Below the pieces are notes generated by a model, which was not told the DNA's origin, searched no databases, and saw nothing but the letters and a program-made list of their open reading frames with translations. The translations under genes were made by a program, and so were the position numbers. Positions 32,205 through 41,169 of a stretch of 61,511 nucleotides of DNA are shown here, piece after piece (the stretch's first letter is position 1; each line of letters opens with the position of its first letter). The stretch comes from Clostridiales bacterium (GTDB taxonomy: Bacteria > Bacillota > Clostridia > Christensenellales > CAG-138): the NCBI GenBank assembly GCA_004557245.1, contig SFEL01000013.1, positions 1 through 61,511 on the forward strand. The letters are read 5' to 3'.

Positions 32205-33518
32205 TCAGTTAAGGCTCTCTATGACCTTGCCTTCGAGGTAGCCCAGCGCGCTTTCTTCAGGGAAGTGCAGCTCTACGCGCACCGCCCTGAGGGCCTGGGC
32301 GTATTTTTTGTTTGCCTTGTTGAATTCGCGGTCGCCGTACTTGTCGTCGCCAAGTATGGGGCAGCCTATATGGGCAAGGTGGGCGCGTATCTGGTGGGTA
32401 CGGCCCGTGACCAGCTCCACCTCCAGTACGCTCCGGTCTCCCCTGCGGCTTATGACGCGGTACCTTGTCACCATGTCCCTGCTGCCCTGAACCGGCCTGT
32501 CATATACCCTCATGTATGAATTATCCGAATCCTTTACGCAGTAGGCGGTGAGCGTACCCTCCTTCTTTTCGGGGCAGCCCTTTACGGTACAGCGGTAGAA
32601 CTTTCTTATTGTGCGCTGCTCCAGGGCCTCTGTCAGCCCATACAGGGCCTTGCGGTTACGGGCGAAGAGCACCAGCCCTTCGGTGTTTACGTCCAGGCGG
32701 TGGGCGGGATAAGCCTCCCCATAGGCGGCGGCGAGCCGTGCCTCCAGGGAATCCCCTTGGCCGTCGGCCGCGGCGGTCTGAAGTCCCTGGGGTTTTACGG
32801 CGGCTATTATGTTATGGTCGATATACGCTATGCCTATGCCCTGCACCGCTGCGGGGAGTATGTCTGAAAAGTCCTTCCACACGCCGCCGGACGGCGTCGA
32901 GGTGAACCTGAGACGGGTGTGCAGCGTGGGGTGCTCTATCTCGAGAGAGCAGGCCCAGAGGGCTATCTGCTGCCCCGGGCGGGCGTCCCTGTTGTAGCGC
33001 TGGTCCCCCCAAAGGGGATACCCCGCGCCGGCCAGCTGCACCCGTATCTGATGATGCCGGCCGGTATGGAGGCTGACACGCACCAGAGTCCTGCCCTTTC
33101 TGTACGCGATGGGGGCGTAGGTAAGCCGGGCGGACTTTGCGCCGCAGGTGTTTTCCGGCACAAGGGCGCTGGAACCGGTAGCCTCGTCCTTTAATATGAA
33201 TCCCTCCAACTCGCCGCCGGGGGCGTTGCCCTCGGCCACGGCAAGGTAGGTCTTAATTGCACCGTGGGAGCTGAACTGGCCGTATAGCCGGGCGGCTGCC
33301 TTGGAGGTGCGGGCGAATACCATGGCTCCGCCCACAGGCCTGTCTAAACGGTGAACAAGCCCGAGATATACATCGCCGGGCTTATTGTACTTGTCCTTTA
33401 TGTAGCCCTTCAGCAGCGTCAGAAGGTCATCGTCTCCGGAGGAGTCCCCCTGCACCGGCATATTGGCCGGCTTTTCTACCGCCAGAAGGTGGTTGTCTTC
33501 GTATAATATGGGTATCAT
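32205..33518 (-). CDS. Tandem fusion of two RluA-type pseudouridine synthases
   Basis: This 437-residue protein carries two complete RluA-family catalytic units. Unit 1 (about 1-215) has LYEDNHLLAVEKPANMPVQG, the catalytic HRLDRP (Asp59) and HTGRHHQIRVQLA. Unit 2 (about 225-437) has AYIDHNIIAAVKPQG, HRLDVNTEG (Asp276) and VTGRTHQIRAHLAHIGCPI. Each should isomerise specific uridines in rRNA or tRNA. Single RluA enzymes are about 220-300 residues, so this is a true duplication or fusion. I start at the ATG at 33518, which overlaps the upstream gene as ATGA. Confidence 0.9.
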   Translation of the reverse strand: MIPILYEDNHLLAVEKPANMPVQGDSSGDDDLLTLLKGYIKDKYNKPGDVYLGLVHRLDRPVGGAMVFARTSKAAARLYGQFSSHGAIKTYLAVAEGNAPGGELEGFILKDEATGSSALVPENTCGAKSARLTYAPIAYRKGRTLVRVSLHTGRHHQIRVQLAGAGYPLWGDQRYNRDARPGQQIALWACSLEIEHPTLHTRLRFTSTPSGGVWKDFSDILPAAVQGIGIAYIDHNIIAAVKPQGLQTAAADGQGDSLEARLAAAYGEAYPAHRLDVNTEGLVLFARNRKALYGLTEALEQRTIRKFYRCTVKGCPEKKEGTLTAYCVKDSDNSYMRVYDRPVQGSRDMVTRYRVISRRGDRSVLEVELVTGRTHQIRAHLAHIGCPILGDDKYGDREFNKANKKYAQALRAVRVELHFPEESALGYLEGKVIESLN

Positions 33519-34363
33519 ATTTCCCACCTGCCGGAAGCGCCGCAGGGAAGCACCATGCCGCCGCGGGTTATGGGCAGGCCCACCTCGTCGGATTCTATCT
33601 TTCCGCCACGCTTGCCCAGGGAGCACTTTAGCACGTTGGACAGCACGCTTGGGGCAAGGCCGGTGGTGTAGGAATTTATAAGGAAGAAGCGGGCTTCGTC
33701 GTCCAGCAGCTTCACGCATTCCTCCACCAGGGGGTAAAGGTTGTCCTCGATCTTCCACATTTCGCCGTTTGGGCCGCGGCCGTAGCTGGGGGGATCCATG
33801 AGTATGCCGTGATATGTCCTGCCCCGGCGCTGCTCCCGCAATACAAACTTCATCACGTCGTCCACGATGAAGCGCACTGGCGCGCCTGCAAGGCCGCTGG
33901 CTGCAAGGTTGTCCTTTGCCCAGGCCACCATGCCCTTTGCCGCGTCCACGTGAACCACCTCCGCGCCGCTGGCCGCAAGGGCCGCCGTGGCGCCGCCGGT
34001 GTAGGCGAAGAGGTTGAGTACCCTAAAAGGCTTGCCGCTCTTTTCCACGATTCCCCGCATCCAGTCCCAATTCACCGCCTGCTCCGGGAAAAGGCCGGTA
34101 TGCTTGAAGCCGGTGGGGCGGACGATAAAGGTAAGGTCCCGATAGCGTATTTTCCAGCTTTCCGGCAGCGCACGGCCGTACTCCCAGTGGCCGCCGCCCG
34201 CTGAGCTTCGTATATACCTGGCATGTACGCTTCTTGGTTCCTTCATTGGCCACACGGCCTGAGGATCCGGCCGAAGCAGCGTGACGTCGGCCCAGCGTTC
34301 GTGCTTGTTGCCGCCGCCAGCGTCGATTATTTCGTAATCCTTCCAGTCTGAGGCAAGGTACAT
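33515..34363 (-). CDS. Class I SAM-dependent RNA methyltransferase (RlmI/RlmK-like)
   Basis: This 282-residue methyltransferase has the motifs HTGLFPEQAVNWDWM, the SAM-binding VLNLFAYTGGATAALAASGA, the acidic VVHVDAAKGMV and the catalytic MDPPSYGRG. These are typical of 23S rRNA cytosine/guanine methyltransferases of the RlmI/RlmK type, though without a PUA domain. It overlaps the tandem RluA gene by four bases, and both act on RNA, which supports an rRNA role. Confidence 0.87.
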   Translation of the reverse strand: MYLASDWKDYEIIDAGGGNKHERWADVTLLRPDPQAVWPMKEPRSVHARYIRSSAGGGHWEYGRALPESWKIRYRDLTFIVRPTGFKHTGLFPEQAVNWDWMRGIVEKSGKPFRVLNLFAYTGGATAALAASGAEVVHVDAAKGMVAWAKDNLAASGLAGAPVRFIVDDVMKFVLREQRRGRTYHGILMDPPSYGRGPNGEMWKIEDNLYPLVEECVKLLDDEARFFLINSYTTGLAPSVLSNVLKCSLGKRGGKIESDEVGLPITRGGMVLPCGASGRWEI

Positions 34364-34387
34364 GGTTTTCCTCCGGTGAGTAAATTC

Positions 34388-35089
34388 TTACGCCGCGATG
34401 CTGATAAGCAGATTAAGCTTATAGAACACCCGGGCCACGGCTGAGTCGTCCACCATGTTGGTTATAAGATCGAACTGGCCCAGCATCGTAAGCACTATGG
34501 GTACCAGCATGAATACCAGCAGCAGCGCCAGCATCCCCCGCAACAGGCCCAGCGCGCCGCCGAATATGCCGTCATGGCTCTTGAGCATGGGGAAGGGATC
34601 GGCATAGTCCGCCCCGTTTATCACCAGCGAAAGTATCGTGCGTATTATAAGGAAACATACGAGGAACATCAGTATGTTTATGAATACGCCCACTATGGTC
34701 TGGTTGAAGTAGTCCCCCAGCGTCACTATGCCCTGATCCGCGAAGGCCTCGCGGGCGATGTTTTTGGCTATCTCCCTGCCCATGGGAAAGGGCAGATTGG
34801 AGGAGGCGATTATGTCGTTTATCTCGGCCGTGGAGAGGGAGGATATCTCCATTCGAACGTATTCCGGGTTGGCGATAAACTCGCTGCCCTCGGTGTAGTA
34901 CAGCATCATGTTGAATATCCTGTCGCTGTGCTTTATGGCGCTGGCCCCAAGGGGCTTGAGCAGAAAGCTCAGCACCACCGAGACAAAGTACGCGCCTATG
35001 TTAAGAAGCGTGGAAATAAATCCCTTGTATATGCCGAAGAGCACGAATAACACCAGTATACATATTGATACCGCGTCTATGATGTTCAA
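34388..35089 (-). CDS. CvpA-family membrane protein
   Basis: This 233-residue protein opens with the CvpA-like helix MNIIDAVSICILVLFVLFG and the segment YKGFISTLLNIGAYFVSVVL. Two more helix pairs follow near 130-160 and 172-205, with GGALGLLRGMLALLLVF in the last. CvpA proteins were found through colicin V production and are linked to envelope stress; the mechanism is unclear. A polar loop of about 75 residues lies between helices 2 and 3. It sits in a leftward operon, 24 bases before the methyltransferase gene. Confidence 0.84.
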   Translation of the reverse strand: MNIIDAVSICILVLFVLFGIYKGFISTLLNIGAYFVSVVLSFLLKPLGASAIKHSDRIFNMMLYYTEGSEFIANPEYVRMEISSLSTAEINDIIASSNLPFPMGREIAKNIAREAFADQGIVTLGDYFNQTIVGVFINILMFLVCFLIIRTILSLVINGADYADPFPMLKSHDGIFGGALGLLRGMLALLLVFMLVPIVLTMLGQFDLITNMVDDSAVARVFYKLNLLISIAA

Positions 35090-35152
35090 TGCTTTTCCTC
35101 CTTTTCCGGGCTGCCCGCCCTGTAAAGAGTCCGGTGCCGTTATAGTTCTATT

Positions 35153-36262
35153 CTACTTGGTCACGCTGATATACAGCTTACCATCCTTGCTGAGCATTAT
35201 ATGGTCATCAGAAAGCTTCTTGGCTCCGTCTATCTCTATGGGCAGATCATCCCTGGAGAGCAGCTTTCCTGCGGCGGAGTAGGTGTACGCGGCGGTGGGG
35301 GTATAGATCACGAGCTTGCCCTTTATGAGAAACTCCCCCAGCGCCCCCTCGGGCGGGTGTACGGTGCTTATGGCGGCGCTGCCAACGTCCCCTTCAGGTA
35401 CGGTGTACAGCTTGAGTATACTGTTGCTGCCCCCGCGCTGCTTATACAGCAGTATGGGGGATTCGCCTATTGAGCTGTCCGCCAGCTTCCAGCCGTATAC
35501 GGATATCCTGTAGACCTCGCTGCTGCCCGCCAGTGTATAGCGTATGAGGTCGCTGGTGCAGGAAAGGAACAGGCTTTTATCCGTGAATATGACGTCCCCG
35601 GTTAGCTGGTTCTGTACGTTTATGACGCCGGTGGTGCGCTTGGTGGCCAGGTTGTAGGTGGTTATGGTGCATACCGGCGTGGAGGCGGAAAGGTCCATCT
35701 CAAGGGTCCACAGGGTCTCGTCCTGCCTGTTGGAAAAGCCGAAATCTATAAGGTCGGCAGCGTCAAAATCCATCTGGTCTGTCTGCGTCCCCGCCCCGTC
35801 GTATATTACTATGGCGGTCTTGCCTGCGCTGTCCTCCCTCAGCACCGCTACATGCGCCTGAGAGCACTTTACCCCCAGCACCTTGCCGGAAACTACTATG
35901 GGGGCCTCTGAGCCCACTATCTGCACTGCCGTATCGTGATACAGCACGGATATGCTGTCCGAGGCGGTGAGCTTCAGCTCGTCGGTGTTTATCTTGTATG
36001 AGGTATCCTTGCGGCTGTCCGCGATATCCTTATAGCAAAGCTTGCCCTCCTGGAAGTAAAGAAAGCCGGAGCCGGTATAGGCATAGTTGGCGGTATCCGT
36101 AAAGGGAAGCTCCGTCAGCTCCTTGGCGCCCTTCTTTGTGCTTTTGAGCAGGTGTATGAGGCCGAACACCAGCCCTATGGCCAGCAGCGCTCCAAGTGCC
36201 AGTATACCTATGCGCAGTATCATGCGGCTGCGCTGCTTTACAACATAGCGTTTCTTTCTCAT
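35153..36262 (-). CDS. Membrane-anchored beta-rich protein, DUF5711-like
   Basis: This 369-residue protein has a basic N-terminus, one membrane helix (about 16-38) and a long beta-strand-rich outer region with repeating units (for example FLYFQEGKLCYKDI, KLVIYTPTAAYTYSAAGKLL, HIMLSKDGKLYISV) that suggest a beta propeller. It resembles the DUF5711 family of Bacillota. The function is unknown; the domain faces outside. Its ATG overlaps the upstream lipid kinase stop as ATGA, so it is translationally coupled to it. Confidence 0.7.
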   Translation of the reverse strand: MRKKRYVVKQRSRMILRIGILALGALLAIGLVFGLIHLLKSTKKGAKELTELPFTDTANYAYTGSGFLYFQEGKLCYKDIADSRKDTSYKINTDELKLTASDSISVLYHDTAVQIVGSEAPIVVSGKVLGVKCSQAHVAVLREDSAGKTAIVIYDGAGTQTDQMDFDAADLIDFGFSNRQDETLWTLEMDLSASTPVCTITTYNLATKRTTGVINVQNQLTGDVIFTDKSLFLSCTSDLIRYTLAGSSEVYRISVYGWKLADSSIGESPILLYKQRGGSNSILKLYTVPEGDVGSAAISTVHPPEGALGEFLIKGKLVIYTPTAAYTYSAAGKLLSRDDLPIEIDGAKKLSDDHIMLSKDGKLYISVTK

Positions 36263-37152
36263 TTGTTCCCTTTTTCTCCCGGAAGCGCAAGCTTTATCGC
36301 CCCGGGCAATACCTTAAATGTTACGGGGGTAGAGGAATCCAGCTCCCCGTCAAGGTTGATTATGTTTTCGCTGTCGCACCTTACCGCTATTTCCTTTGCC
36401 TTGAAGTAGCGCACGTGCCTTGAATCCGTGTGGGCGCCCCTGGTATAACGGGGCAGCAGCAGGAGAAACTGCGGTACGCTTATGGAACGGAGTATGCAGA
36501 CGTCAAGGAGCCCGTCGCTTGGGCTTGCCATAGGCGCGACGTGCATTCCACCGGCAAAATGGGTGCCGTTGCAGGCGTTGAAGAGCAGCGCCCGCTCGGT
36601 AAAGCTTTCCCCGTCCGCCGTTATCTCGAAGGTGACGGGCTTGAGGTGCATAAGGCTCTGGAATACGCCCAGCATGTAGGGCAGCATTCCGTTGAACCTC
36701 TTTTTAAACTTCTCGGTGTTGATTATCACATCCACGTCGAAGCCTGTTCCGCTGACGTTTATAAAGGGCTTGTCGTTTGCCATTGCGGCGTCCACCGGCC
36801 GGGCCTGGCCGTACAGCGCTGCCTCCAGCGCCGCATCGGGATCGGTGGGCAGGCCCACCGCCTTAGCAAAGTCGTTGCCTGTGCCAAAGGGAAGTATTCC
36901 CATCTCTGTATCCGAACCTATAAGCGCCGCGGCCACCTCGTTGGCGGTGCCGTCGCCGCCCACGGATATCACCCGCTGGCAGCCTTTTCTGGAGGCTTCT
37001 TCCGCCAACTCTCTTGCGTGGCCCTTGCCGGTGGTATACCGCCACTCGAAGCTCCTGCCGCTCCTTTCTATCTGGGGAAGCAGCTCCTCAAAGAGCTTCC
37101 TTGACTTGCCGGAGCCAGACACCGGGTTAACTATAAAAAAACGATCGCACAT
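36259..37152 (-). CDS. Diacylglycerol/lipid kinase, DagK family (second copy)
   Basis: This 297-residue kinase has the ATP-binding start FFIVNPVSGSGKSRKLF, the catalytic SVGGDGTANEVAAAL, PFGTGNDFAKAVGLP, and the C-terminal beta domain with VSGTGFDVDV and NLDGEL. The DagK family phosphorylates diacylglycerol or related lipids at the membrane surface. It follows a paralogue by ten bases, and the two proteins share block after block. GGAG lies far (16 bases) from the ATG. Confidence 0.9.
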   Translation of the reverse strand: MCDRFFIVNPVSGSGKSRKLFEELLPQIERSGRSFEWRYTTGKGHARELAEEASRKGCQRVISVGGDGTANEVAAALIGSDTEMGILPFGTGNDFAKAVGLPTDPDAALEAALYGQARPVDAAMANDKPFINVSGTGFDVDVIINTEKFKKRFNGMLPYMLGVFQSLMHLKPVTFEITADGESFTERALLFNACNGTHFAGGMHVAPMASPSDGLLDVCILRSISVPQFLLLLPRYTRGAHTDSRHVRYFKAKEIAVRCDSENIINLDGELDSSTPVTFKVLPGAIKLALPGEKGNK

Positions 37153-37162
37153 TGTAACGTCT

Positions 37163-38071
37163 TTACTTCTCCTCTGTATTTGCCGCAGCCATATCCTGCT
37201 GCACCAGCATCTTTACGGCGCCCGGTATTATTTTATACCTTACCGGCATACCGGAGCCCAGTTCGCCATCGTAGTTTATTAAGCACTCCTCGGGGCATTC
37301 CACATAAAGCTCCTTTGTGCGGAAGTATTCCACCTCCGGAAGCCCCGTATGCTCGCCCTTGATGAATGAGGGGAGCAGCCTCAGGAACTTTGCCCTGCTT
37401 ATACTGCTGACCACGCTCACCTCAAAAAGTCCGTCAAAGGGGTCCGCAAAGGGCATTGCCTTCATGCCGCCGCCCATGTACGCGCCGTTGCCTACGGATA
37501 CTATCAGCGCGTCCTTCTTCCATATCCGCTCCCCATCGTGCAGCGTCAGGTGCAGGGTGCGCAGATGGGTGAGCGCATCGACTATGCCCAAAAGGTATGG
37601 CAGCATGCCCTTGAAGCGCTTTTTATACTTCTCGTGCTTCAGCAGCACGTCTACGTCAAATCCGAAGCCCGATACGTTCACGAAAAATCTGTCGTTTACG
37701 TAGCCCGCATCCATGGCCCTTGGCCTGTCCGCCAGTATGACGTTTAGCGCCTCACGGGGCTCAGTGGGTATTCCCAGCACCTTTACCATGTCGTTCCCCG
37801 TGCCAAAGGGCAGTATGCCCATCACCGTATCGGTACCCACAAGGCCGGACGCCACTTCGTTTACCGTGCCGTCGCCGCCCACGGCTATTATGTACTTCTC
37901 CCCATGCTCCGCGGCAGCCCTGGCAAGCTCTCTGCCGTGGCCCTTGCATTGGGTAAACTCATAGGTATAAGGAAACCTCATGTCGTCCAGCATACCCTTG
38001 ACGGCTCCAAACTTATCTATGGCGCTGGTGCCGCCCGCAACAGGGTTTACTATAAAATGCAATTTATCCAT
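37163..38071 (-). CDS. Diacylglycerol/lipid kinase, DagK family (first copy)
   Basis: This 302-residue kinase is parallel to its downstream neighbour: LHFIVNPVAGGTSAIDKF, AVGGDGTVNEVASGLVG, PFGTGNDMVKVLGIP, VSGFGFDVDV and NYDGELGSGMPV. I take the ATG at 38071 because GGAG lies six bases before it; upstream ATGs in frame are not served. It heads a leftward operon with the second kinase, the DUF5711 protein, cvpA, the methyltransferase and tandem RluA. The two kinases may differ in lipid choice. Confidence 0.9.
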   Translation of the reverse strand: MDKLHFIVNPVAGGTSAIDKFGAVKGMLDDMRFPYTYEFTQCKGHGRELARAAAEHGEKYIIAVGGDGTVNEVASGLVGTDTVMGILPFGTGNDMVKVLGIPTEPREALNVILADRPRAMDAGYVNDRFFVNVSGFGFDVDVLLKHEKYKKRFKGMLPYLLGIVDALTHLRTLHLTLHDGERIWKKDALIVSVGNGAYMGGGMKAMPFADPFDGLFEVSVVSSISRAKFLRLLPSFIKGEHTGLPEVEYFRTKELYVECPEECLINYDGELGSGMPVRYKIIPGAVKMLVQQDMAAANTEEK

Positions 38072-38196
38072 ATACATCTCCACATTAATGATCCACATTA
38101 AATAATAATCCAAAATGCCGGAATTGTACATACGTACCCTGTGAATTATCCATTAAAGTCCCGGTTTATTCACATTTGCGTCCATCATGGCAGGCA

Positions 38197-38225
38197 TTGC
38201 CAAGGGGCGGCACTGCGGGTATAAT
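38197..38225 (+). promoter_or_regulatory. dapF promoter
   Basis: TTGCCA (38197-38202), a 17-base spacer and TATAAT (38220-38225) lie 41 bases before the GTG start. Confidence 0.72.
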
Positions 38226-38266
38226 TGATAAGGTATACAATTTATTCCGTCAAAGGAGGGCGTGTT

Positions 38267-39088
38267 GTGAGGTTCACTAAGATGCATGGCCTGGGCAACG
38301 ATTTCATAGTTATAGATGCCATGGAAAAAGAATATTTTCCCACCCCGGATGATGCGCGCCGGCTCTGCAACAGGCGCACCGGCATAGGGGCAGACGGGCT
38401 GATGCTGGTAATGCCCTCTAAAAAAGCCGATCTGCGCATGCGCCTTCTCAACAGCGACGGCAGCACCGCCGAGATGTGCGGAAACGGCATACGCTGCTTC
38501 GCAAAGTTTGCATACGAGCGCGGCATGGTAAGGTCAAACCCTATAAAAATAGAAACACCGGCAGGTATAAAGCTGGCGGAGCTTACCGTAAAGTGCGGCC
38601 GCGTCACGGCCATCAGAGTGGACATGGGGGAGCCGCTTCTGGATAAAAAGGATATACCCATGAAGGGAGAAGGCGTCTGCCGCCTTGAGACAATAGAGGC
38701 GCTGGGCAGGGAGTTTACCTTCTCCGCAGTAAACACCGGCGTGCCACACATGGCGGTGTTTGGCGAAGTGACGGAGGATGACATACTGAAATACGGCCCG
38801 GCGCTGGAAAGGCACCCGCTTTTTCCCGCCAAGGTAAACGTGAACTTCATAAATGTGGAGCCCGACGGCAGCATTTCCGTCCGCACCTGGGAAAGGGGCT
38901 GCGGCAGGACGTTGGCCTGCGGCACCGGCAGCTGCGCCGCCGCGGTATGTGCAAGTATGGCGGGCTTTACGGGGCGCAGTGTTAAGGTACATCTGGCTCT
39001 CGGAGAGCTTTTGATAGAATGGGCGGAAAACGGGCATATTTATATGACCGGCCCCGCAGAAGAGATATTTGAGGGAAATATAAAATAA
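38267..39088 (+). CDS. dapF: Diaminopimelate epimerase
   Basis: This 273-residue enzyme converts LL- to meso-diaminopimelate for lysine and peptidoglycan. The two catalytic cysteines are in EMCGNGIRC and LACGTGSCAAAV. The start FTKMHGLGNDFIVID and RRTGIGADGLML are typical. I use the GTG at 38267, which has AAAGGAGGG seven bases upstream. The small TSCPD gene follows after 30 bases. Confidence 0.96.
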   Translation: MRFTKMHGLGNDFIVIDAMEKEYFPTPDDARRLCNRRTGIGADGLMLVMPSKKADLRMRLLNSDGSTAEMCGNGIRCFAKFAYERGMVRSNPIKIETPAGIKLAELTVKCGRVTAIRVDMGEPLLDKKDIPMKGEGVCRLETIEALGREFTFSAVNTGVPHMAVFGEVTEDDILKYGPALERHPLFPAKVNVNFINVEPDGSISVRTWERGCGRTLACGTGSCAAAVCASMAGFTGRSVKVHLALGELLIEWAENGHIYMTGPAEEIFEGNIK

Positions 39089-39118
39089 ATTATAAAGTAG
39101 TAAGAAAGGACGTTTGCC

Positions 39119-39373
39119 ATGCATTACACGCTTTACCCCAAGGGAGTATGCTCAACACAGATAGACCTTGACGTCACCGACGGCAAGATACACAATCTCA
39201 GCTACACCGGCGGCTGCAACGGAAACCTTAAGGCTCTGGGCGCAATGTGCGAGGGCGCCAGCGCCGAGGAAGTCATACGCCGCCTTTCCGGCATAACCTG
39301 CGGCTACAAGGCCACCTCCTGCTCGGATCAGCTGGCGCGGCTCTTAAAGGATGCCATGAAGAAAAAGGCGTAA
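39119..39373 (+). CDS. TSCPD-domain protein (TIGR03905 type)
   Basis: This 84-residue protein has four conserved cysteines (KGVCSTQI, GGCNGNLK, SGITCGYK, TSCSDQLA) and the TSCPD fold, like a fragment found at the end of some ribonucleotide reductases. Stand-alone members in Bacillota are of unknown role; the cysteines suggest metal binding. It follows dapF and ends at a strong terminator. Confidence 0.86.
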   Translation: MHYTLYPKGVCSTQIDLDVTDGKIHNLSYTGGCNGNLKALGAMCEGASAEEVIRRLSGITCGYKATSCSDQLARLLKDAMKKKA

Positions 39374-39392
39374 GGCGCAATAAATCTCAATG

Positions 39393-39424
39393 CGGCGGAA
39401 AATAAAGCTTTTCCGCCGTTTTTT
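39393..39424 (+). terminator. Terminator of the dapF operon
   Basis: The stem CGGCGGAAAA/TTTTCCGCCG has a 6-base loop and is followed by TTTTTT. Confidence 0.9.
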
Positions 39425-39425
39425 A

Positions 39426-39454
39426 TTGACATCACCTCCATCTTGCAAGATAAT
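39426..39454 (+). promoter_or_regulatory. glnS promoter
   Basis: TTGACA (39426-39431), 17 bases and GATAAT (39449-39454) lie directly behind the preceding terminator. The leader is too short for a T-box. Confidence 0.72.
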
Positions 39455-39514
39455 ATTAAGATACGTAAATAATGCCGATTATTTAATGCTTACTGAAAGG
39501 GCCTTTGTATAACC

Positions 39515-41155
39515 ATGGAAGAGATACGCGCGCCAAAGAACTTTATCGAGGAATTCATCGAAGAGGACATAAAGGAAAAGGGACTTACCCAAATACAGAC
39601 CCGCTTCCCGCCGGAGCCGAACGGCTACCTGCACATAGGCCACGCAAAGGCGCTGGCCATCGACTTCACCATGGCTGAAAAGTTCGGCGGCAGCTGCAAC
39701 CTGCGCTACGACGACACCAACCCCACCAAGGAGGACGAGGAATTCGTGGACGCCATACAGGAGGACATAGCCTGGCTTGGCTTCCACTGGGACAACGTAT
39801 TTTACGGAAGCGACTACTTCGACCAGTGCTATGAACTGGCGGTGAAGCTCATTAAAAAGGGCGTGGCCTACGTATGCGACCTTTCAAAGGACGAGATGAG
39901 GGAATACCGGGGAACCCTTACCGAGCCGGGCAGGAACTCCCCCTGGCGGGACAGGAGCGTCGAAGAAAACCTGGACCTGTTCCAGCGCATGAAGGACGGC
40001 GAATTCCCTGACGGCAGCAGGACCCTCCGCGCCAAGATAGACATGGCGTCGCCCAATCTCAACATGCGGGACCCCGCCATGTACAGGATAATACACATGA
40101 CCCATCACCATCAGGGGGACAAGTGGTGCATCTACCCCATGTACGACTTTGCCCATCCCATACAGGACGCAATAGAGGGCGTTACACACTCCCTCTGCTC
40201 CCTTGAGTACGAGGCCCACAGGCCGCTGTACAACTGGGTCATAGAGCAGTGTGAGTTTGAGCACAAGCCGAGGCAGATAGAGTTCGCCCGGCTCAACATA
40301 ACCAACACCGTCATGAGCAAGCGGTATCTCCGCCGCCTGGTGGAGGAGAAGTACGTTGCCGGCTGGGACGACCCCCGCATGCCAACCCTGTGCGCGCTGC
40401 GCCGCAGGGGATATACCCCGGAGTCCATACTGGACTTCCTGAACCGGGTAGGCGTGGCCAAGGCGGATTCCGTGGTTGAGACAGCCATGCTCGAACACTG
40501 CGTCCGGGAGGACCTTAACGCCCACGCCCCCCGCATGATGGCCATACTTGCGCCCCTGAAGCTCATCGTGGAGAACTGGCCGGAAGGCAAAACCGAGGAG
40601 GTGGAGGTGGAGTACCTGCCCGACTGCTCCACAGGCAAGCGCAGGGTAAACTTCGGCCGGGAGCTTTACATAGAGCGGGAGGATTTCAACTGCGATGCCC
40701 CCAAGAAGTATTTCCGCCTCAAGCCTGATGGGGAGGTACGCCTAAAGGGCGCATACGTGGTCAGGTGCTCCCACTGGGACACGGACGAAAAGGGCAACGT
40801 TACTACGGTTTACTGCACATACGACCCGGAGACCCGGGGAGGCCAGTGCGAGAGAAAGATAAAGGGCACCATACACTGGCTCAACGCCAAGGATGCAAAG
40901 CCCGCCGAGGTACGCCTTTACGAAGACCTGCTGCTGCCCGAGACGGAGGGCGAGGAGAAGGAATTTACGGAGCGGCTCAATCCCAATTCGCTGACAGTCG
41001 TCAACGCTCTGGTAGAGCCCGAGCTTGCCGAAAAGGAGCCGGGCTACCGCTGCCAGTTCATGCGCACCGGCTACTTCTGCGCCGACCTTGACTATACCGG
41101 GGAGCGCCCCGTGTTCAACAGGATAGTAGGCCTCAAGGACAGCTTTAAGGCATAA
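39515..41155 (+). CDS. glnS: Glutaminyl-tRNA synthetase
   Basis: This 546-residue class I synthetase has PPEPNGYLHIGHAKA (HIGH) and the VMSKR motif (NTVMSKRYLRRLV), with a complete beta-barrel anticodon-binding region. It charges tRNA(Gln) directly; many Bacillota lack it and use GatCAB instead, so its presence is informative. The glutamyl-tRNA synthetase gene follows 14 bases later, probably in the same transcript. The ribosome site (AAAGGG, 13 bases off) is weak. Confidence 0.97.
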   Translation: MEEIRAPKNFIEEFIEEDIKEKGLTQIQTRFPPEPNGYLHIGHAKALAIDFTMAEKFGGSCNLRYDDTNPTKEDEEFVDAIQEDIAWLGFHWDNVFYGSDYFDQCYELAVKLIKKGVAYVCDLSKDEMREYRGTLTEPGRNSPWRDRSVEENLDLFQRMKDGEFPDGSRTLRAKIDMASPNLNMRDPAMYRIIHMTHHHQGDKWCIYPMYDFAHPIQDAIEGVTHSLCSLEYEAHRPLYNWVIEQCEFEHKPRQIEFARLNITNTVMSKRYLRRLVEEKYVAGWDDPRMPTLCALRRRGYTPESILDFLNRVGVAKADSVVETAMLEHCVREDLNAHAPRMMAILAPLKLIVENWPEGKTEEVEVEYLPDCSTGKRRVNFGRELYIEREDFNCDAPKKYFRLKPDGEVRLKGAYVVRCSHWDTDEKGNVTTVYCTYDPETRGGQCERKIKGTIHWLNAKDAKPAEVRLYEDLLLPETEGEEKEFTERLNPNSLTVVNALVEPELAEKEPGYRCQFMRTGYFCADLDYTGERPVFNRIVGLKDSFKA

Positions 41156-41169
41156 GAAAGGAAGCATTT

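Noticed and set aside
39455..39514. T-box leader before glnS-gltX
   Set aside because: The leader is about 50 bases, with no specifier stem or T-box sequence and a terminator upstream belonging to the previous gene.
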